From NCBI RefSeq assembly GCF_030814215.1, contig NZ_JAUSUT010000001.1, forward strand, positions 5,146,001 through 5,210,000: DNA of 64,000 bases, given 5' to 3'. A program made the translations under genes and the position numbers. The notes under the pieces are model-generated. The model was not told the DNA's origin. It did not search any database and worked only from the letters and a program-made list of their open reading frames with translations. Origin of the DNA: Amycolatopsis thermophila. Lineage in GTDB: Bacteria; Actinomycetota; Actinomycetes; Mycobacteriales; Pseudonocardiaceae. Positions 1 through 8,214 of this stretch are shown here, in pieces. The number at the start of each line of letters is the position of its first letter. The stretch's first letter is position 1.

Positions 1-564
1 GCCCGGGACGGCATCGAGGCCGTCGAGGTCGCCGGGCGGGAGAAGCCCGACGTCGTCCTCATGGACGTGCAGATGCCCCGGCTCGACGGGCTGGAGGCGA
101 CCCGCCGCATCCTCGGCGACGATCCCGCGGCCTCGGCGGTGCGGGTGGTCATCCTGACCACGTTCGACCGGGAGGACTACCTGTTCGAGGCGCTGCGGGC
201 CGGGGCGAGCGGGTTCCTGCTCAAGAACGCCTCACCGGAGGACCTCGTGGAGTCCGTGCGGATCGTCGCCCGCGGCGACGCGCTGCTCTCACCGGAGGTG
301 ACGCGGCGGGTGATCGCCCGGTTCACCACGCCGGCCACGCCGGCGGGCCGCCGCCCCCCGTCCCTCACCGACCGCGAGTTCGAGGTGCTGGTCCTGATGG
401 CCCGCGGCGCGAGCAACGCCGAGATCGCCGCCGAGCTGTACCTCGGGGAGACGACGGTGAAGACGCACGTGTCGCGGATCCTGCGCAAGCTGGACCTGCG
501 CGACCGCACCCACGCGGTGGTCTTCGCCTATGAACAGGGCATCGTCGCGCCCGGCCTCGCCTGA
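1..564 (+). CDS. NarL/LuxR-type response regulator (5' end outside window)
   Basis: This is the C-terminal part of a two-component response regulator; the reading frame is open from base 1, so the start lies left of the window. The phosphoacceptor Asp is codon 64-66 in the motif LMDVQMP, and the receiver domain ends with the usual LLKNASPEDL segment. A GerE helix-turn-helix follows (LTDREFEVLVLMARGASNAE), ending about 20 residues before the stop. It acts as a cytoplasmic DNA-binding activator or repressor, with its kinase presumably upstream. It probably controls the ABC exporter that begins 83 bases downstream, a common pairing in actinobacteria (inference). Confidence 0.93.
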   Translation, partial: ARDGIEAVEVAGREKPDVVLMDVQMPRLDGLEATRRILGDDPAASAVRVVILTTFDREDYLFEALRAGASGFLLKNASPEDLVESVRIVARGDALLSPEVTRRVIARFTTPATPAGRRPPSLTDREFEVLVLMARGASNAEIAAELYLGETTVKTHVSRILRKLDLRDRTHAVVFAYEQGIVAPGLA

Positions 565-633
565 CGCGGGTCCTCCGGCAGGAGGACCCCGCGCATCGGT
601 CCGTGGCCGGACGCGACGGCGCGCCCGCGCGCC

Positions 634-646
634 TAGCGTTCCCGGC
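634..646 (+). promoter_or_regulatory. -10 element for leaderless transcript of the ABC exporter
   Basis: TAGCGT at 634-639 lies seven bases before the ATG at 647, with no Shine-Dalgarno sequence between them. This is the usual actinobacterial arrangement for a transcript that begins at the start codon. The same TAGCGT-N7-ATG arrangement precedes the UspA gene at 13864. Confidence 0.5.
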
Positions 647-1531
647 ATGTTGACGGTGACCTCACTCAGCCGGAGCTTCGGCGATCACCGCGTGCTCGAC
701 GACGTGTCCTTCACGGTGCGTCCCGGCCGCATGACCGGCTTCCTCGGCGCCAACGGGTCCGGCAAGACCACCACCATGCGGATCATCCTCGGTGTCCTGG
801 CCGCGCACGGCGGCACGGTCAGCTGGCACGGCCGCGAGATGACCCCCGCCCAGCGCCGCCGGTTCGGCTACATGCCCGAGGAACGCGGCCTCTACCCGAA
901 GATGAAGGTGGCCGAGCAGATCAGGTGGATGGGCCGGCTGCACGGCCTCGACGACGTCACGGCGCGCGCCGCCACCCGGCGCCTGCTCGACCGGCTGGAA
1001 CTCACCGACCGCGCCGGTGACCGCCTCGAGGAGCTGTCCCTGGGCAACCAGCAGCGTGCCCAGGTGGCCGCCGCGCTGGTGCACGACCCGATGATGCTCG
1101 TCCTCGACGAGCCGTTCTCCGGTCTGGATCCGCTGGCCGTCGACATCGTGCTCGACGTCCTGCGCGAACGCGCCGCGGCCGGTGTGCCGGTGTTGTTCTC
1201 CAGCCACCAGCTCTCGCTCGTCGAGCGGCTCTGCGACGACGTGGTGATCATCTCCGGCGGCTCGATCTCGGCGAGCGGGACCCGCGAAGAACTGCGCGCC
1301 CGCTACGGGACCACCCGGTTCGAGCTGGTCGTCGGCGCCGACGCCGGCTGGGTGCGCGACGAGCCGGGGATCCGGGTGCTCAGCGTCGACGGCCCGCGGG
1401 CGGTGTTCGAGCCCGTCGAGGGGGCGGGCGGCGGGCGCCGGGTGCTGGAGACGGCGCTGCGGCGCGGCGAGGTGCGTGGCTTCGTGCCCGTCGTGCCGTC
1501 GCTCGAGGAGATCTTCAAGGAGGCCGTGTGA
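647..1531 (+). CDS. ABC-2 exporter ATP-binding protein
   Basis: This is the ATPase subunit of an ABC-2 (NatA/drug-export type) transporter, 294 residues long. It shows Walker A GANGSGKTT at residues 34-42, the signature LSLGNQQR, Walker B LVLDEP followed by SGLDP, and the switch His in SSHQLSL. The C-terminal 60 or so residues match the DUF4162 accessory domain of these exporters. The ATG at 647 was chosen because it sits just after a leaderless -10 and because the longer upstream frame has no coding character. The stop overlaps the permease start by one base (TGATG), so the two are co-translated. The exported substrate is unknown. Confidence 0.93.
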   Translation: MLTVTSLSRSFGDHRVLDDVSFTVRPGRMTGFLGANGSGKTTTMRIILGVLAAHGGTVSWHGREMTPAQRRRFGYMPEERGLYPKMKVAEQIRWMGRLHGLDDVTARAATRRLLDRLELTDRAGDRLEELSLGNQQRAQVAAALVHDPMMLVLDEPFSGLDPLAVDIVLDVLRERAAAGVPVLFSSHQLSLVERLCDDVVIISGGSISASGTREELRARYGTTRFELVVGADAGWVRDEPGIRVLSVDGPRAVFEPVEGAGGGRRVLETALRRGEVRGFVPVVPSLEEIFKEAV

Positions 1532-2643
1532 TGACCACGACGACACCGTCCCGGGTGGACGGCCGGCCCGCCGCCGCGGGCACGTCGTTCTGGGCGGCGA
1601 CCCGTCTGGTCGCCGAGCGCGAGGTCCGGTCCTTCCTGCGCACCAAGGGGTTCTGGATCGGGCTGGCGGTGGTCGTGGCCGGCCTGTTCGCGGCCGGGGT
1701 GCTGCCCTCGGTGCTCGCCGGGGGACCGCCCGCGGTCGCCGCCGTCGGGCCGCAGGCCGCCCGGGCCGTCGCCGGGACGGACCTGGACGTGCGCCAGGTC
1801 GGCGACCTCGAGTCCGCCCGCGAGCTCGTGCGGTCCGAGGAGGTGGACGCGGCGATCGTGTCCGCGCCGGAGGGGATCCGGGTGCTGGCGCTGTCCGACC
1901 CGCCGACCGGCGTCGTGGCCGCCCTGAGCGTCGCGCCGCCGGTGGACCTGCTCGAGCCCGGCGACGTCGGACCGGGGGAGCGGCAGCTGGTGATCCTGGT
2001 GTTCGCGCTGGTTTTCCTGATGGTCGGGATGAGCGGTGCGGCCATCGCCCAGAGCACCGTGACCGAGAAGCAGACCCGGATCGTGGAGATCCTCGTCGTC
2101 ACCGTCCCGGTGCGCGCGCTGCTCGCCGGGAAGGTGCTCGGGCACACGCTGCTGACCGTCGGGCAGGTCGTGGTGATCGCCGTCGCCGCACCGGTCGCGC
2201 TCTCCCTCGGCGGGCAGTCGGCGCTGCTCGGCGTGGTGGCGCCGGCGCTCGGCTGGTACGTGCCGTTCGTGTGCGCGGGCTTCGTGCTGCTGGCCGGGAT
2301 GTGGGCGGTCGCCGGGTCGGTGGTGAGCAGGCAGGAGGACCTCGGCTCCAGCATGGGGCTGGTGATGATGCTCGTCCTCGGCCCGTACTTCGCGGTGATG
2401 CTCCTGGCGGACAACGCCTCCGTGCTCGCCGTGCTGTCCTACGTGCCGTTCTCCGCCGCCGTCGCGATGCCGGTGCGGATGTTCACCGGCGACGCCCAGG
2501 CCTGGGAGGCGCTGCTGTCGCTCGGGCTGCTCGCGGCGACGGTGGTGCTGATCGTGCTGCTCGCCGGGCGGCTCTATTCGGGCGCGTTGCTGCAGACCGG
2601 TGGCCGGGTGGCGCTGGCCAAGGCCTGGCGCGGCACCGAGTGA
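1531..2643 (+). CDS. ABC-2 type permease
   Basis: This is the membrane subunit of the exporter, 370 residues. It has one N-terminal membrane helix (around residues 33-50), a roughly 110-residue extracytoplasmic loop, then five or six helices, ending in the LIVLLAGRLYSGALLQTGG segment typical of NatB/YhaP-like ABC-2 permeases. The sequence EKQTRIVEIL before the second helix is a family hallmark. A GTG one codon earlier (1528) is an alternative start. It pairs with the ATPase immediately upstream, probably under the NarL-type regulator at the window edge. Confidence 0.9.
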   Translation: MTTTTPSRVDGRPAAAGTSFWAATRLVAEREVRSFLRTKGFWIGLAVVVAGLFAAGVLPSVLAGGPPAVAAVGPQAARAVAGTDLDVRQVGDLESARELVRSEEVDAAIVSAPEGIRVLALSDPPTGVVAALSVAPPVDLLEPGDVGPGERQLVILVFALVFLMVGMSGAAIAQSTVTEKQTRIVEILVVTVPVRALLAGKVLGHTLLTVGQVVVIAVAAPVALSLGGQSALLGVVAPALGWYVPFVCAGFVLLAGMWAVAGSVVSRQEDLGSSMGLVMMLVLGPYFAVMLLADNASVLAVLSYVPFSAAVAMPVRMFTGDAQAWEALLSLGLLAATVVLIVLLAGRLYSGALLQTGGRVALAKAWRGTE

Positions 2644-2696
2644 TCCCGGTCCCCGGATAGCATCAGGGGACCGGGACACCGGATCGAGGAGGGCTG

Positions 2697-3311
2697 ATGG
2701 CGGCGGGCCGCACCGGCGGGAAGCCGACGTTCACCGAGCAGGCGCGCCGCCGTCAGCTGATCGAGGCCACCATCGAGGTGATCTCGGCGCGCGGCTACGG
2801 CGGCGCGTCCCTGTCCGCGATCGCCGAGCACGCCGGCGTCTCCAAGGCCGCGGTGCTCTACCACTTCGGCTCGAAGGACGACCTGGCCGAGGCGACGCTC
2901 GCGCACGTCTTCGACCGGTTCGGCGAGCACGTGGGCCAGCGGGTGGCGGAGGCGTCCGGTGCGCGCGCCCGGCTGGTCGCCTACGTCCGCGGCATGGTCG
3001 GCTACCAGCACCGCCACCGCACGCACGTCCGCCTGATCACCGAGGTGCTGCTGGACGACCGCGGCGGCACCCGGTTCCGGCAGCCCGGCCAGCACGACCG
3101 CAACCAGCGGTGGCAGATGCTCGCCGGTCTCCTCGCCGCGGGCCAGGCGGAGGGCGTGTTCCGGGACTTCGACACGAAGACGACCGCGCTGGCCATCGGC
3201 GGCGCGATCGACGGCGTCGTGTCGCAGTGGCTCGCCGACCCCGGTCTCGACCTCGACGCGGCCGCCGGGGACCTGGAGGCGTTCGTGCTGGCCGCGGTGG
3301 AGGCCCGCTGA
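2697..3311 (+). CDS. TetR-family regulator
   Basis: This is a 204-residue TetR-type repressor. The N-terminal helix-turn-helix spans about residues 14-60 (RRQLIEATIEVISARGYGGA; SKAAVLYHFGSKDDL), and the ligand-binding half is all-helical. A strong Shine-Dalgarno (GAGGAGGG, 2686-2692) supports the ATG at 2697. It converges on the flavin hydroxylase gene with only four bases between the stops. That gene carries a candidate TetR-like palindrome upstream of its start, so it is a possible target (inference). Confidence 0.9.
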   Translation: MAAGRTGGKPTFTEQARRRQLIEATIEVISARGYGGASLSAIAEHAGVSKAAVLYHFGSKDDLAEATLAHVFDRFGEHVGQRVAEASGARARLVAYVRGMVGYQHRHRTHVRLITEVLLDDRGGTRFRQPGQHDRNQRWQMLAGLLAAGQAEGVFRDFDTKTTALAIGGAIDGVVSQWLADPGLDLDAAAGDLEAFVLAAVEAR

Positions 3312-3315
3312 GGGG

Positions 3316-4536
3316 TCAGCGCCGGGCGAACCGGGGAGCGTGCTCCGGCCGCAGCCCGACCCCGCCGAGGTAGGCGGTGAGCCCGCGCAGCGCGGGCACC
3401 CTGTCCACGGCCCGCAACAGCGGCGGGACGCCGTCCAAAGTGGCCTCCAAGGCCGGCCGCAGCAGCGTTTCGTGCTCGCCGTGCTGCTGGGCCTGGCTCG
3501 CCACCACCGGGAGGCGGCGGCGCCGCTGGACCCGCGCGAGGTGCGCGGTCCGCAGGGTGCCCCGGCGCAGCGGCCCGGCCAGGATGCGCGCGGCGGCGAC
3601 CGCGTCCTGAACCGCCAGGTTGACACCCACCCCGCCGACCGGGGACATCGCGTGCGCGGCGTCCCCGATGCACAGCAACCCCGGCCGGTACCAGCGGCGC
3701 AGGCGGGTGACGCGGACGTTCAGCAGCTTCACGTCGTCCCAGCTCGAGACCGCCGCGAGCCGGTCGGGCGGCCAGCCGAACAGGTCGGAGAGGTCACGAC
3801 GGAACGCGTCCAGCCCGCGTGCCCGCAGCTCGGCGTCGCGTCCCTTCGGGATGAGGTAGGAGGTCTGGTAGTAGTCGCCGCGGTCCATCGTGACGGCGGC
3901 CAGCCCGCGTGTGAAGCGCCCGAACACCCGGCCGTCCTTGACCTCGTCGGCCGGGCCGGCGGGGATCCGGACCTGCCAGACGTCCATCGGCGCCGGCAGT
4001 TCGCGAACCGGGAGACCGGCGGCTTCGCGGACCACCGAGCTCCGGCCGTCGCAGCCGAGGACGAGCGTCGCCGTGATGGTGCCCTCCGTGCCGTCGGCCG
4101 ACCGGCAGCGCACCCCGGTCACCCGCTCGCCGTCCCGGGTCAGGCCCAGGACCTCGGTGCACCGGCGCAGCGTGAACGTCGGTTCGGTGCCGGCTTCGTC
4201 CGCCAGCAGGTCGAGGAAGTCGCCCTGGGGCACCATCGCGATGTAGCGGTGGCGGCCGGGCAGGCGCCGGAAGTCGGCGGCGGTGATCACGTGGTCGCCG
4301 ATCTGCATGCGCATCTCTTGCAGAACGCCGCGCGGCAGGGCGGCGAAGCGCTCGCCCAGCCCCAGCTCGTCCAGCAGCCGCAGGGTGGACGGGTGCACCG
4401 TGTCGCCGCGGAAGTCCCGCAGGAAGTCGGCGTGCTTCTCCAGCACCGTCACGCGCAACCCGGCCCGCGCGAACAACAGGCCGGCCACCATCCCCGCGGG
4501 ACCACCGCCCGCGACGCACACATCGACACTGTCCAT
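3316..4536 (-). CDS. FAD-dependent aromatic hydroxylase (PHBH-type group A monooxygenase)
   Basis: This is a 406-residue flavoprotein. The Rossmann motif GGGPAG at residues 10-15 binds the ADP part of FAD, LVLGCDGRSSVVR is the DG motif that contacts NAD(P)H and FAD, and GDAAHAMSPVGGVG is the third FAD motif (GD). These three motifs in this order define group A single-component hydroxylases such as p-hydroxybenzoate hydroxylase. The reaction is NAD(P)H- and O2-dependent hydroxylation of an aromatic or polyketide substrate that sequence alone cannot identify. Two operator-like direct repeats lie just upstream of the ATG. Confidence 0.88.
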   Translation of the reverse strand: MDSVDVCVAGGGPAGMVAGLLFARAGLRVTVLEKHADFLRDFRGDTVHPSTLRLLDELGLGERFAALPRGVLQEMRMQIGDHVITAADFRRLPGRHRYIAMVPQGDFLDLLADEAGTEPTFTLRRCTEVLGLTRDGERVTGVRCRSADGTEGTITATLVLGCDGRSSVVREAAGLPVRELPAPMDVWQVRIPAGPADEVKDGRVFGRFTRGLAAVTMDRGDYYQTSYLIPKGRDAELRARGLDAFRRDLSDLFGWPPDRLAAVSSWDDVKLLNVRVTRLRRWYRPGLLCIGDAAHAMSPVGGVGVNLAVQDAVAAARILAGPLRRGTLRTAHLARVQRRRRLPVVASQAQQHGEHETLLRPALEATLDGVPPLLRAVDRVPALRGLTAYLGGVGLRPEHAPRFARR

Positions 4537-4548
4537 GCCCCGACTCTA

Positions 4549-4581
4549 ACCGATCGGTCAGGACTCTGTCCGATGGGTCAG
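4549..4581 (-). promoter_or_regulatory. Candidate operator upstream of flavin hydroxylase
   Basis: Two direct repeats, CCGATCGGTCAG (4550-4561) and CCGATGGGTCAG (4570-4581), lie exactly 20 bases apart. The first contains the perfect 10-base palindrome ACCGATCGGT (4549-4558). They sit 14-46 bases upstream of the hydroxylase ATG on the minus strand, a position fitting repression. The TetR gene at 2697 is the nearest candidate regulator (inference). Confidence 0.45.
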
Positions 4582-4630
4582 TCGCCGGTGCCCGCAGCCG
4601 TGCGGGGTCGCGTACCGGTACGTGCCGGCG

Positions 4631-5209
4631 TCAGGCCGAGGTCGTGCCGTCCCCGGTCTCCGGGGCACCCTTCGGCCGGACCTTCACCTGCGGTGCGCCG
4701 CCGCCGGTGGACGGCGGTGGCTGTACACACTGGACGGACGCGGCGTGCGACGCGGACGGGGCCGTCGTGGCGGACGAAGCCGGCGGCTCGCCCGGCGTCG
4801 TGGACGTCGTCGGCGGGGCCGGGCGCGTCGTGGACGGTTTCGACGGCGCGGGCGCGGTGCAGGAGATCGAGAATTCGACGGTGACGGTCCCGTTCCCGGC
4901 CGGCCCGGCGCTGCCCGAGCAGGTGAACGTGGCGCGGTACCGGCCGGGCTTGCCCGCCGCTTTCCCGGACCCGGTGTAGTTGTCGGTGGTGCGGCTCAGC
5001 GACACCGGCGCGGTGAGGCCGGCGGAGGTCACGGCGCCGGCGTTGCCGGCGCAGTAGGCGGTGAAGGTCAGCGTCTGCCCCGGCGTCACCGCCGTGGGGC
5101 TGACCTGGAGCGTCGGCGGCGGCGCGGTCGCACTCGCGGTCGCCAGGCCGAACATGCTCGTGCCGAGTGCGAGCGCACCGGCGCCGGCGAGGATCCGTGT
5201 TCTGTGCAT
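4631..5209 (-). CDS. Secreted protein, probable class F sortase substrate
   Basis: This 192-residue exported protein has an N-terminal signal peptide (MHRTR then a hydrophobic core, cleavage likely near residues 26-29, ATASA). A beta-rich domain of about 95 residues with four Cys follows, then a Pro/Thr/Ser-rich linker, and the chain ends in RPKGAPETGDG. That terminus has a PETG core like a sorting motif, but no membrane helix or basic tail follows it. It lies directly downstream of a class F sortase gene (49-base gap), so it is probably the partner protein. No enzymatic function is recognised. Confidence 0.7.
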   Translation of the reverse strand: MHRTRILAGAGALALGTSMFGLATASATAPPPTLQVSPTAVTPGQTLTFTAYCAGNAGAVTSAGLTAPVSLSRTTDNYTGSGKAAGKPGRYRATFTCSGSAGPAGNGTVTVEFSISCTAPAPSKPSTTRPAPPTTSTTPGEPPASSATTAPSASHAASVQCVQPPPSTGGGAPQVKVRPKGAPETGDGTTSA

Positions 5210-5258
5210 GGTGAACTCCCTTTCCGGAGTGTTTTCCCCAGTTCCCGCCGTGCCGGTG

Positions 5259-5861
5259 TCAGCGCAGCACGGCGAAGACGATGATGTTGTCGCGGTAGCT
5301 GTGCGCGGCGTGGTCGAAGGAGCCGCCGCAGGTGATCAGCCGCAGTTCCGGTCCGGCGGTGTCGCCGTAGACGGCGTCGGACGGGAAGGTGTCCTTGTCG
5401 ATCTGCTCGATGCGGCTCACGGCGAACCGCACGGCCGAACCGTCCTTTCGCGACACCGTGATCTCGTCGCCCGGCGCCAGTTCGCGCAGGCGGTAGAAGA
5501 TGCCCTTCTGCTTGTTCCCGTCGACGTGGCCGAGGATCACCGCCGGGCCCACCTCGCCGGGCGACGGGCCGAAGCGGTACCAGCCGGCCTGCAGCGGCTG
5601 CGCCACCGGCGGCACCTCGATGGTCTGGTCCGGGTTCAGTCCCAGCGGGACGAGCGTGGAGTGCGCGCCGATCCGGGGGATGTCGACGGCTTCGGGCTCG
5701 GCCGCCGGGGCCGGCTGCGCGGACGACGTGACGGGTGCGGCCGGGGGCTCGGTCGCTTGCTGCGGCGCGCCGGCGCATCCCGCCAGCAGGCCGAGCAGCA
5801 CGGCCAGCCACCACATCCGATGACCGCGCCGTCGCCGTCGTGCGTCCATGGCCGCCCCCAA
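5259..5861 (-). CDS. Class F sortase
   Basis: This is a 200-residue membrane-associated transpeptidase of the class F sortase family. It has an N-terminal hydrophobic segment at about residues 16-29 that ends in a lipobox-like LAGC (Cys29), a Pro/Ala-rich linker, then a sortase beta-barrel. The catalytic triad is visible: His112 in LGHVDG, Cys178 in ITCGG and Arg190 in SYRDN. The likely role is covalent attachment or processing of an exported protein, and the adjacent downstream gene is the obvious candidate. An internal ATG at 5849 is an alternative start. The lipobox raises the possibility of lipid anchoring instead of a transmembrane anchor. Confidence 0.9.
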   Translation of the reverse strand: MGAAMDARRRRRGHRMWWLAVLLGLLAGCAGAPQQATEPPAAPVTSSAQPAPAAEPEAVDIPRIGAHSTLVPLGLNPDQTIEVPPVAQPLQAGWYRFGPSPGEVGPAVILGHVDGNKQKGIFYRLRELAPGDEITVSRKDGSAVRFAVSRIEQIDKDTFPSDAVYGDTAGPELRLITCGGSFDHAAHSYRDNIIVFAVLR

Positions 5862-5948
5862 AGCGAAGTCGTGTGCTTCCTAGTCGTCCGGGGGGCGGGT
5901 CCGGTTGCCGGCCGACACCGAAGCGTGACCTACTCACATGTTAGTTAG

Positions 5949-5977
5949 TTGCCTAAAGGGATTAGGAAAAGTATGGT
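5949..5977 (+). promoter_or_regulatory. Promoter and inverted-repeat operator of TetR gene
   Basis: A -35 TTGCCT (5949-5954) and -10 TATGGT (5972-5977) with a 17-base spacer place transcription initiation at or beside the ATG at 5984, a leaderless start. The spacer holds a perfect inverted repeat, CCTAA-AGGGA-TTAGG (5952-5966). A site between -35 and -10 suggests autorepression by the TetR protein (inference). Confidence 0.55.
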
Positions 5978-5983
5978 GGCGTT

Positions 5984-6577
5984 ATGGCGCGAATGGGGCT
6001 GACGGCCGAGCGCCTGACGCGGGCGGGAGCGGAGCTGGCCGACGAGGTGGGCTTCGACGCGGTGACCGTCTCGGCGCTGGCCCGGCGGTTCGACGTCAAG
6101 GTCGCCAGCCTCTATTCGCACGTCAAGAGCTCGGCGGACCTGCGGACGCGGATCGCCCTGCTCGCGCTGGACGAGCTCGCCGACCGGGCCGCGGATGCCC
6201 TGGCCGGGCGGGCCGGCAAGGAGGCCCTGATCGCCTTCGCCAACGTCCACCGCGACTACGCCCGCGAGCACCCCGGCCGGTACGCGGCGGCCCGGCTCCG
6301 GCTCGACCCGGAGACCGCGGCGGCCGGCGCCGGTGTCCGGCATGCCCAGCTGACCCGCGCGATCCTGCGCGGTTACGACCTCGACGGGGACGAGGCGACC
6401 CACGCGGTGCGGTTGCTGGGCAGCGTCTTCCACGGATTCGTCGGCCTCGAACTGGCCGGCGGGTTCGACCACAGCGAGCCCGGCGCGCCGGAGTCGTGGA
6501 CGCGGATCCTGGAGGTCCTCGACGCCACGCTGCGGAACTGGCCGGCCTCGAGACCTGCCGAGGGGACACCACGGTGA
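5984..6577 (+). CDS. TetR-family regulator (WHG-type C-terminal domain)
   Basis: This is a 197-residue TetR regulator. The helix-turn-helix spans about residues 8-50 (AGAELADEVGFDAVTVSALA; VKVASLYSHVKSSADLRTR), and the C-terminal half, with LGSVFHGFVGLELAGGF, is the WHG/TetR_C-type ligand domain. Its stop overlaps the GTG of the following hydrolase by four bases, so the two form an operon. A palindrome in its own promoter suggests autoregulation. The inducing ligand is unknown. Confidence 0.88.
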   Translation: MARMGLTAERLTRAGAELADEVGFDAVTVSALARRFDVKVASLYSHVKSSADLRTRIALLALDELADRAADALAGRAGKEALIAFANVHRDYAREHPGRYAAARLRLDPETAAAGAGVRHAQLTRAILRGYDLDGDEATHAVRLLGSVFHGFVGLELAGGFDHSEPGAPESWTRILEVLDATLRNWPASRPAEGTPR

Positions 6578-7738
6578 TCACCACGCCCATCACCACCGAC
6601 CTGGTGCGCGGCGCGGCGGAACTCGAGCGCACCGCGCACGGACTGCTGCCGCATCGCCTGCCCGCCTGGGCGCGGGCCCAGTGCGCGGACGCTCAGCTCG
6701 CGCTGGCCGAGTCGCAGCCCTCCGGTGTCCGGCTCGCCTTGCGGACCCGGGCCACCGTCGTCGAGCTGGACGCGGTGCGCACCCGGCGGATCTACGCCGG
6801 GTGCCCCGCCCCGCCCGGAGGGGGTGTACGACCTGCTCGTCGACGGCAGGCTCACCGGCCGGGCGAGCGTCACCGGCGGCAACGCGGTGGTCGTCGACCT
6901 GGCCACCGGTCGTGCCGAGCACCGCCCCGGCCCGGCCGGCACCATCCGCTTCGACGGCCTGCCCGGCGCCGTCAAGGACGTCGAGATCTGGTTGCCGCAC
7001 AACGAAACCACCGAGCTCGTCGCGTTGCGCACCGACGCCCCGGTGGAACCCGCGCCCGCCCGGGACAGGGTGTGGCTGCACCACGGCAGCTCGATCAGCC
7101 AGGGATCCGACGCCGCGAGCCCGTCCACCACGTGGCCCGCGGTCGCCGCCGCGCTGGGCGGTGTGGACCTGGTCAACCTGGGTCTGTCCGGAAGTGCCCT
7201 GCTCGATCCGTTCACCGCGCGCACGATGCGGGACACGCCGGCCGGCCTGATCAGCGTCAAGATCGGCATCAACCTGGTCAACAGCGACGTGATGCGGCTG
7301 CGCGGCTTCGCACCGGCGGTGCACGGGTTCCTCGACACCGTGCGCGAGGGTCACCCGGACACCCCGCTGGTGGTCGTCTCGCCCATCCTCTGTCCCGTCC
7401 ACGAGGACACCCCGGGCCCGGGCGCGTTCGACTTCGCCGCGCTGCGGGCGGGGGAGCTGCGGTTCCGGGCCACCGGCGATCCGGCCGAGTGGGCCGCCGG
7501 GAAGCTCACGCTGCGGGGGATCCGGGAGGAGCTGGCGCGGATCGTGGCGCAGCGCGCGGCCGCCGACCCGAACCTGCACCACCTCGACGGCCGCGAACTC
7601 TACGGCGAGGCCGACTTCGCCGAACGCCCGCTGCCGGACGCACTGCACCCGGACGCGGCCACGCACCGCCGGATGGGGGAACGCTTCAGCAAGTTCGCCT
7701 TCGCCGGAGGCGGTCCGTTCGCGTCCGGAACCGTCTGA
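6574..7738 (+). pseudogene. SGNH/GDSL-type hydrolase, single-base frameshift
   Basis: The gene starts at GTG 6574, overlapping the TetR stop (GTGA), with Shine-Dalgarno GAGGGGAC (6560-6567). The first 76 or so codons read well (ITTPITTDLVRGAAELERTA to ARTRRIYAG equivalents), but at about 6799-6803 the frame shifts. The remainder continues in frame with position 6725, from APPRPEGVYDLLVDG through the SGNH motifs (HHGSSISQG, GLSGSALLDP, KIGINLVN, and a C-terminal DALHPD with the catalytic Asp/His). Removing one base, most simply the T at 6802, restores one protein of about 387 residues. It is either a true lesion or a sequencing error. If intact it would be an esterase or acylhydrolase of unknown substrate. 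Confidence 0.8.
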
Positions 7739-7775
7739 CCCCGCCTCTACGATGGGCGCCGGAAGAGGGGGTGCA

Positions 7776-8123
7776 GTGGGCGTTCGGGTCGAGGAGTTCC
7801 AGCGCATCGTCGGTGCGCTGGCCGAGGTGCAGCGCGGGCGCGGCAACGGGTACACGACGTTCAGCGTGCGGGGCAAACGGTTCGGCTACTACTGGCCGCG
7901 CACGCGGACGGTCGGGCTGAAACAGCTGCTGTCCGAGCAGCAGGCGCTGGTCGCCGAGCGGCCGGACGTCTTCGAGGAGCAGTTCACCGCGGGCGGGTTC
8001 GGCTGGGTGGTGGTCTACCTGTCCGGCATCGAGGCCGACGAGCTGTCCGAACTGGTCTACGAAGCGTGGCGGCTGTCCGCGCCCGACGACCTCGTCGCGG
8101 CGCAGCCCATCCCGCCCCGGTGA
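7776..8123 (+). CDS. MmcQ/YjbR-like DNA-binding-fold protein
   Basis: This is a 115-residue cytoplasmic protein of the MmcQ/YjbR (CyaY-like fold) type. It shows the FSVRGKRFGYYWP core, a Lys/Gln-rich middle and the C-terminal pattern L-S-G-I-x-x-D-E-L-S-E-L-V-Y-E-A-W seen in this family. The GTG at 7776 has Shine-Dalgarno GAAGAGGGG (7762-7770). The upstream ATG (7752) overlaps a TACGAT -10-like element and is less likely. The function of the family is poorly known. It stands alone between the hydrolase relic and a small Cys-rich protein. Confidence 0.7.
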   Translation: MGVRVEEFQRIVGALAEVQRGRGNGYTTFSVRGKRFGYYWPRTRTVGLKQLLSEQQALVAERPDVFEEQFTAGGFGWVVVYLSGIEADELSELVYEAWRLSAPDDLVAAQPIPPR

Positions 8124-8214
8124 CGCGACCTCGCGGATTTTCCGATTGGGGTGTCGATGTGGCGCCTCCTGGCTCGACGTCTCGGTAACAGCGGCCGAGT
8201 AGGAGGAACCAGCG

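Noticed and set aside
1303..2679. A 458-codon frame antisense to the ABC permease
   Set aside because: It is His/Gln/Arg-rich as in typical shadow frames of high-GC genes, and the plus-strand ABC genes are certain.
5938..7920. A 660-codon open frame on the plus strand
   Set aside because: It is a composite: out-of-frame TetR sequence, then about 76 real codons of the GDSL hydrolase, then out-of-frame hydrolase. Arg/Pro/Gly-rich composition marks the shadow parts.
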